Made by a program: the position numbers and the translations under genes. From the NCBI GenBank assembly GCA_022703295.1, contig JAKLDX010000061.1:1-6758 (forward strand): 6,758 nucleotides of DNA, given 5' to 3'. This document shows, piece by piece, positions 1 through 6,000 of this stretch. This DNA is from Candidatus Omnitrophota bacterium (lineage in GTDB: Bacteria; Omnitrophota; Gorgyraeia; 2-01-FULL-45-10). Each line of letters opens with the position of its first letter. The first letter of the stretch is position 1. The notes below the pieces were generated by a model. That model was not told the DNA's origin. It searched no databases and saw only the letters and a program-made list of their open reading frames with translations.

Positions 1-3000
1 GCAATCCGCGCCTGTCATAAAAAAACCTTCCATACCCAAGGTGGTGGCCGATCTCAAAGCGCTAAAAAATAAGAATTATGAATATGGATTACGCCCCGGC
101 AACATTCGGGATGTAGACGCGCCCATATATGAAATTCTCTGTCCATTATTTGAAAACAACGGATTTGACCCTGCCACAGCCGAAAGGTTATCCCATACGA
201 TTGCAAGGATGAAAGAAGGGTCTATCGAAATAATGCGTCTCACAGGCATTCTGACCGACAAGGAAGCGAATATTCTATCTCGCAAAGACGCGAAGGCATT
301 AAAATTACTAGGTGACGGCGAAAAGCTCTCCCTATGTAACAGGCTTAAAGAGCTTGTGGATTCTTATGCAAAAGAGCTTACAAAAGAACAGAAAAAAGAC
401 ATGCTAAAACGCCTTGTTCCGATAAAGGTGATAGAGGCCATGTGCGATCAATACGATGTGCGGAGAAGCTTGATGATATCCATCGTGACAGGCCATCCGG
501 ATTTCCCGGAATGGCTTATTGATGCATCCCTGAAAGTCGATGTTATAAAAAGAAAAACAGACGGCCCGGCGACCGCCTGGAGTATCGTAGTGAGCCAGGG
601 CCTTGATAAAACAGATAGTTGGTTTGCCGAAGCCGAGAAGAAAGTCGATGCTATCAAAAAAAGAGTCGGGGGCTTCCGAAACGCATGGCACATACTTATG
701 AACCAGGGTTTGGATGATATAGATGCGTGGGTGGCAAGGGCAGAGAAAAAGGCCATGGCTATCGAAAAGAAAATAGGCGGTTTAGCCAGGGCATGGACAA
801 TAATCATAGGACATGGATTAGATGGGCTGGATGCATGGGTAGCTATGGCCCGGCAGAAAGTGAACTCCATAAAAGATAAAGTAGGCGGTTATGCAAATGC
901 CTGGCGTATTATTATTGCTCATGGCATAGGCAATGCAGACGCATGGGTCGCGAAAGCCGAAAAGAAAGTCGATGCTATCAAAAACAAGGTAGGCGGTCCC
1001 AGCAACGCCTGGATCATTGTTATTACCAAGGGCATCGGCGACATAGATGGCTGGCTTGAAAAAGCCGAGAAGAAAGTCGATGCTATCAAAAACAAGGTAG
1101 GCGGTCCCAGCAACGCCTGGACTATTGCGATAGGGCAGGATCTGGACAATGTAGATGATTGGGTTATGAAAGCCAGGAAGAAAGTTGGCGCGATCAGAAA
1201 GAGGGTGGCGGGCGTCAGGAATGCCTGGGTTATTGTTATCGGACAAGGCCTTGATGACACCGATTCCTGGATCGCAAGCGCCGAACCCGAGGTCCGCGCC
1301 GTAGAAGCGAAAGTAGGCGGGCCCTCAAATGCGTGGGAAATTCTCATCAGCCAGGGTTTGGACGGATACAAAGACTGGATTGCCGAAGCCGAACCGCATG
1401 TTGTTTTTGCAGGTAAGAAATTAGGCAGCACAACTAACGTTTGGCGTATCGCGATGAAGCAGGGATTGGAAAATTTCCGGGATATGGTAAAAAAAATTGC
1501 TGCACCAGGCCTCTACGACGTCAAGTCATATCCGGCCGGACAGCCCGTGGTACCACCTTCGATTAAGATAGCATTTTTCGACTGGGACGGAACGATATCG
1601 GATACCGCGCAAGCCACTCTCGATACCTTTGTTCAAAGTTATATCGAGATAATGGGCGGAGGGACCACACAGGAAGCCGCTACTTTATTTAAAACGCGGT
1701 TGGACGGATTGACCATGCCTGCGTTATATGCGATCTTGCGCGAAGTCGCGCAGCAAAAAGGTATCACACTAACGATGAATGAAGCCGGATACGGCAACAG
1801 GTTTACCGCGATAAAAACCGCACTTATAGAAGAAAGATCCCGGGGTACCGTTCAGGCCATAGGCTCTGTTATGGAATTTTTAAAATATCTAAAGAGTAAG
1901 GGTATTGCAATTCATGTTGTAAGCGGAATGAATATTGAGCGCTTAAAAGAAGAAGTGAATAGGTTCGGATTAACTGAGCTTGTTGACGGGATATACGGAA
2001 GTCCGGCCAATGAATCAGACAAGGCAAGTTTTCCGAAGAACAAGGCCGCATACATGTCGAAAATTTTACAGGCGGGCCATCTGTCAGGAGAAGACGCGGT
2101 TATGTTCGGCGACACGAAACAGGACATGGCCGCAGCATCCGAAACCGGCATACCCGCTATCGGCAGGGCGCAGGATGCGGAAAAAGACAAAGAGCTGTAT
2201 CTGGCCGGTGCTGTTGTTACAGTTAGGGATTATTCCGAGCCGGATAAAATAATGTACGCGTTGGCCGGCTCGCCAACAGCAGATTCTGTAATTTCTGTAA
2301 GGCTTGCTTCGGGGAAAGAAGTAAAAGTGATGCCGCTGACCAGAAAATTTGTTGAAGAACACGGCGAGCGGCTGCGTGATATTCATGACCGCATTTCACA
2401 TTGGGACCTGGAGCAGCTTAAGAGGACTGTATGGAAGAAGGGCGAATTCGGGCAAGTAGAGAACAGGATATTTCATGCCAAGTGGAATCATAGCTTTGTG
2501 GCGGTGGATGACACGGGAAATCCAATAGGATTCCTGATAGCCTATGAAGAGCCGCCCTTTGAATACAAGATACCCGGAGGCGGCACCGGAAAAATAGATA
2601 TAAAGACTTTGTATATTCACGCGATCGCGGTTGACAGCGCCTATGATGGGACAGGCCTGGCAGCGGCATTGATGAGGCAAGCGGCGGAAGGCGTCATAAA
2701 TCAAGGTTTCGTGATCTCTAGTAAAGATTCGCGCGGCCCTCCAAAAATTTTATTGCAGACCAATGTGAAAAATACCAGGGCGCAGAGATTTTATGAAAAA
2801 ATCGGTTTTGACAAAATAGGGGAGCGCCAGATAAGGGATTATTCGGATTATTTATACATGGCGCCTGCCAGCAAGATAGCCGATTTAACAGCTCACCTCG
2901 CCCCGAGCCTTTACAAGCCAGGAACTGAGGATGTTAAAAGTTTTCCGGCAGGCGCGTCTTCCGAGGAAGTACTCGCGGAATACCTTGCCGGGAATCCATG

Positions 3001-6000
3001 GGATCTTATAAGCAGCCCGCGAAGGCAGGATCCATATGCCTGTTTTGTATACAGATGCGGCAATAAGATAGTGCACATACCTACTACACAGATGGCTCGG
3101 GTGAGCGCTGATATCGCTGTTGAAAGCGCCGGAGGCAGGCTGGTGCCAACGACTAAGTTGCAAAATATCGCGTTGCCGGATAGCGTTGTCGCAACTATAA
3201 GGCCCGGTGCGAATATACCTGAGCGGCTCCGGAAAAGGATGGAGAGTACGCGCGCTGAGTGGAGGCCCCCGTCCACAGTATTTGTCCAGGATATCGTAGC
3301 GCCGCTTATCGGCCTGGACCCGGTCGCTATGAAAAATGGGCAGCGTTGGGTTGAGGGAGGGGTGCTGGTCGATATATCCAGAAGAGACCCTGAAAGAGCT
3401 AAGAGATTGGTCGATGATTATTTTAATGCCCTCGAGGAATTGTGGGAAGCCGGGGTGTTTAACTATGACTCTGTGCTTATTAATGCGGGTATTAACGGAA
3501 CTGATAAGGTATGGTTTTTCGATCTCGGCGGCTTTATTGAAATGCCAACCAGAGAACAGGCTGTTGCGCTTGCCAATGAAAACGTTGCAATACTCGATAA
3601 GATAGACGAAGAAGAGGACATGCAGGATGCCGACTTTTCTATACAGGAATATTTTATGGCTGAAGCCAAGAAAAGGCTTACGGTCGATAATTTACTGCGA
3701 TGCTGGGAAAGAGGGGCTTCCTCAGTTCCGCAGTTCGTTCTTAGAAAACCATGCAGAAAAGCCGGTGAAGATCTGATCGGCGAAGAAAAGGCGAAAGGCG
3801 CCAGCGAGGACGTCAAGAGTTTCCCGGCCGGCAAAGGGGGCAAGAAAGAGCCGCGGGACAGAAAGGTTTTGCCTCTTTATCAGGAGGTTTCTCCCAGGCT
3901 GTTTGTTGCGGATGACCGCCTTGCGACAATTCTAAAAGCAGCAGGTGTGTATGGCCCTGAATTCGGCAGGGAAGTAGCGGCGATAAGAGCGCAGGATAAG
4001 GATTATGACCAGAAGGTGGCAGAAGCGATAGATGGCGTTGCGGCGGAAGTAGTGTTCCCGATAGAAAAGAATGTGGGCCCGTTTTTTATAGATAGTAAAA
4101 TTTCCGAATTCCAGATTTTTGTATTGGAATATCTCACCTCTGCCGCGGGGATATTTTCTGGTAGCGAACAGAAAAAAATCAGCCCTGCGAACCTGAAGAG
4201 TCTAATGCGGCCCGGGCATATAATATTGCCCAGGTCATGGCTTGCGGATACTAAACGCCTGAGAGCAGATCTTGCTCACGAAGAATATCACGGATTATGG
4301 TTTGAGTTAAAAAATGAAAATGACGCGGCCATTTCATTATTGGAAAATTTGCACAGAGATCTCATGGTATTCGGCAAGACGGTCGGAGTGGATAAAGCGT
4401 CGGCAGCGAAGCTTAAAAAGACCGCAAAGAATGCGTCTGATTTTTTGACGGAGTGTATTACCGATTATCCTAAACTTGAAGCTGAGGAATTCTGGGCGCT
4501 ATTTGGCGACGAAGGCAATCTCGGGCAAAGCGAACTAAAATCATCTACCATGCAAAGATACAATCATTATGTAGTGCAAATTTTCTTTGGCGCACTGGTT
4601 CGTGAAGCCAGGGTGCGCAATGCGGCACTTGCTAAAAGGATGGAAGCGGCCGTAATGTTGATCGGTGAACAGCGTAAAATAGCAGATCAAAGAGCGGCGG
4701 AAGATATTGCGATACTTGAAAAAGCCGTTACTGTCCAGGTGGAGCAGAAAAAACCCGCCCCCAAAGGCCCGGGTATATCCGGCCCGGGAGGAAAGATCGC
4801 ATCGATTCTTTTGGCCACGATCGTTTTACCTTTAGTTATGGGTGCTGCCAATACAGAAGAGTTCAGGGCAGGCGCCTCTCCTCTTATTGTTCTCTTTGGC
4901 CTTGTTGGGGTGGCGATACTTATAGGCTGGCTCTTACTTTCCGCAGGCCATGGAACTGATCCGCGGAAGACCTATGATATCCAGCTTAAGTCGCTTGCCG
5001 CGGAGATTGATGACCTGCGCGGTTCACTCGCCGGGAAAACAGAGAGACAAAAACGGGCCAGGATATATTCTCTTATGCCGCAGGTGATAGAGGCCTTAGC
5101 GCACGCGCCCGATAGAGAGCGCAAAGAAAAAGCGGCGCGCCTGCTTTTGCGGATATACAATATAGAGCCTGATTACGTCAGGCAAAATATAGATTCAAGG
5201 CTTGGGCGGCGCGACCAGGCAATAAGAGACGACGCAAGCAAGGCGAAACGCGTTATTGACTCTACGCAGACTGCGGTAAGTGAATTTGGCGGCGCGCTTG
5301 TGATCGTAGTCGTAATTATTGCGGCTTTGCTGGCAATAGCTATGTTAACGGGGTGTTCTCCGCAGATACCAGCGGCAGTACCGCTGGTAGGCGAAAGCCC
5401 CGGTATTGGCAGCGCATTGCCAATGATAGCACTGGCCGCGATTGCCATAATGGCAATAATTTTAGCGCCGAGGCTTTATGCCCATTCTCTCCATCAATGG
5501 CAGGGCGAGAACGTTTTCAGGTATTCTTATTTTTCCGCAGATCATGTGATATTATTTATCCTGTCCGCAATATCTCTAACCCCGGTCACTTACCCCTTTA
5601 CGGGGAAGATCCTGCATTTTGATATAGCCAGGGATAGTCTCAAGGCCTCTTATCATGCTTTGAGGTATCGCCTTAAACCGTCTATCGGCACAGATCAGGA
5701 ACTGGAGGCTGTTGTTGCCGATTTTACTTCCCGCCTTAAAAAATGGCAAACAGACAGAGACGACGGGAATGAGTGGCGGATCGTCTGGACCGATGACATC
5801 TTCCAGCTCGTAAGCGCGGATAAAAATAAGCGCCGCATATATCTCAGTAAAGGCTGGATAGCTGCCGGCAACGCGCAAGACACGCGGCGCAAAGCGCATC
5901 TTGCGGCGATGCTCGAAACAACGGAGAAGGCCATAAAGGGATTGCCAAAGCTCGCGAAGCTCATTCCGGTCAGGCTCTGGAGAAGATCGGGGAGATTGCT

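Larger units (their letters stand above)
4796..5590 (+). other. Membrane module with four to five hydrophobic segments
   Basis: Hydrophobic stretches: segment 1 at about 4796-4849 (ASILLATIVLPLVMGAA); segment 2 at about 4883-4945 (LIVLFGLVGVAILIGWLLL); segment 3 at about 5288-5356 (ALVIVVVIIAALLAIAML); segment 4 at about 5417-5470 (LPMIALAAIAIMAIILA); and a weaker segment 5 at about 5543-5590 (HVILFILSAISLTPV). Segments 2 and 3 are separated by about 114 residues of highly charged, Arg/Lys-rich helix. By the positive-inside rule that loop is cytoplasmic, which puts both short loops (NTEEFRAGASP, and the charge-poor stretch after GCSPQIP) outside. If all five segments span, the N- and C-terminal soluble parts lie on opposite sides of the membrane. 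No transporter or receptor family is recognised; anchoring is the simplest role. Confidence 0.8.

Noticed and set aside
209..211. In-frame ATG preceded by AAGG, as a possible gene start
   Set aside because: The purine run touches the ATG with no spacing, the frame is open and helical upstream, and no stop precedes it in the window. It is an internal Met.
448..1431. Long antisense open frames (448-870, 818-1246 and 919-1431) with internally repetitive translations
   Set aside because: They mirror the 108-bp repeat on the opposite strand. Because the period is a multiple of three, an open antisense frame stays open through all units. Their sequence periodicity follows from the + strand repeats and they show no recognisable domain.
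512..1483. Regular 108-bp direct repeats considered as a CRISPR array or non-coding satellite
   Set aside because: Repeat and 'spacer' parts are all coding with a conserved 36-residue pattern, and the period is far longer than a CRISPR repeat-spacer unit normally is.
1980..2252. Plus-strand 90-codon open frame overlapping the HAD domain
   Set aside because: It lies in another frame across the conserved HAD motif IV, which constrains the main frame. It has no clear ribosome-binding site and no recognisable product.
3336..3605. Plus-strand 89-codon open frame within the unassigned module
   Set aside because: It overlaps the continuous main frame, and its translation has no recognisable features.
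2084..3843. Antisense open frames of about 80-126 codons (for example 2396-2704, 2911-3276 and 3463-3843)
   Set aside because: All lie opposite conserved coding sequence, lack family motifs, and are of the length expected by chance opposite a constrained long frame.
4766..4789. GC-rich repeated ggcccggg that could fold as a hairpin (terminator or regulatory site)
   Set aside because: It is in the middle of the open frame, encodes Gly-Pro linker residues, has no T-run after it, and coding continues on both sides.
5353..5622. Plus-strand 89-codon open frame over the membrane segments
   Set aside because: It is out of frame with the clear hydrophobic segments of the main protein and has no domain signal of its own.
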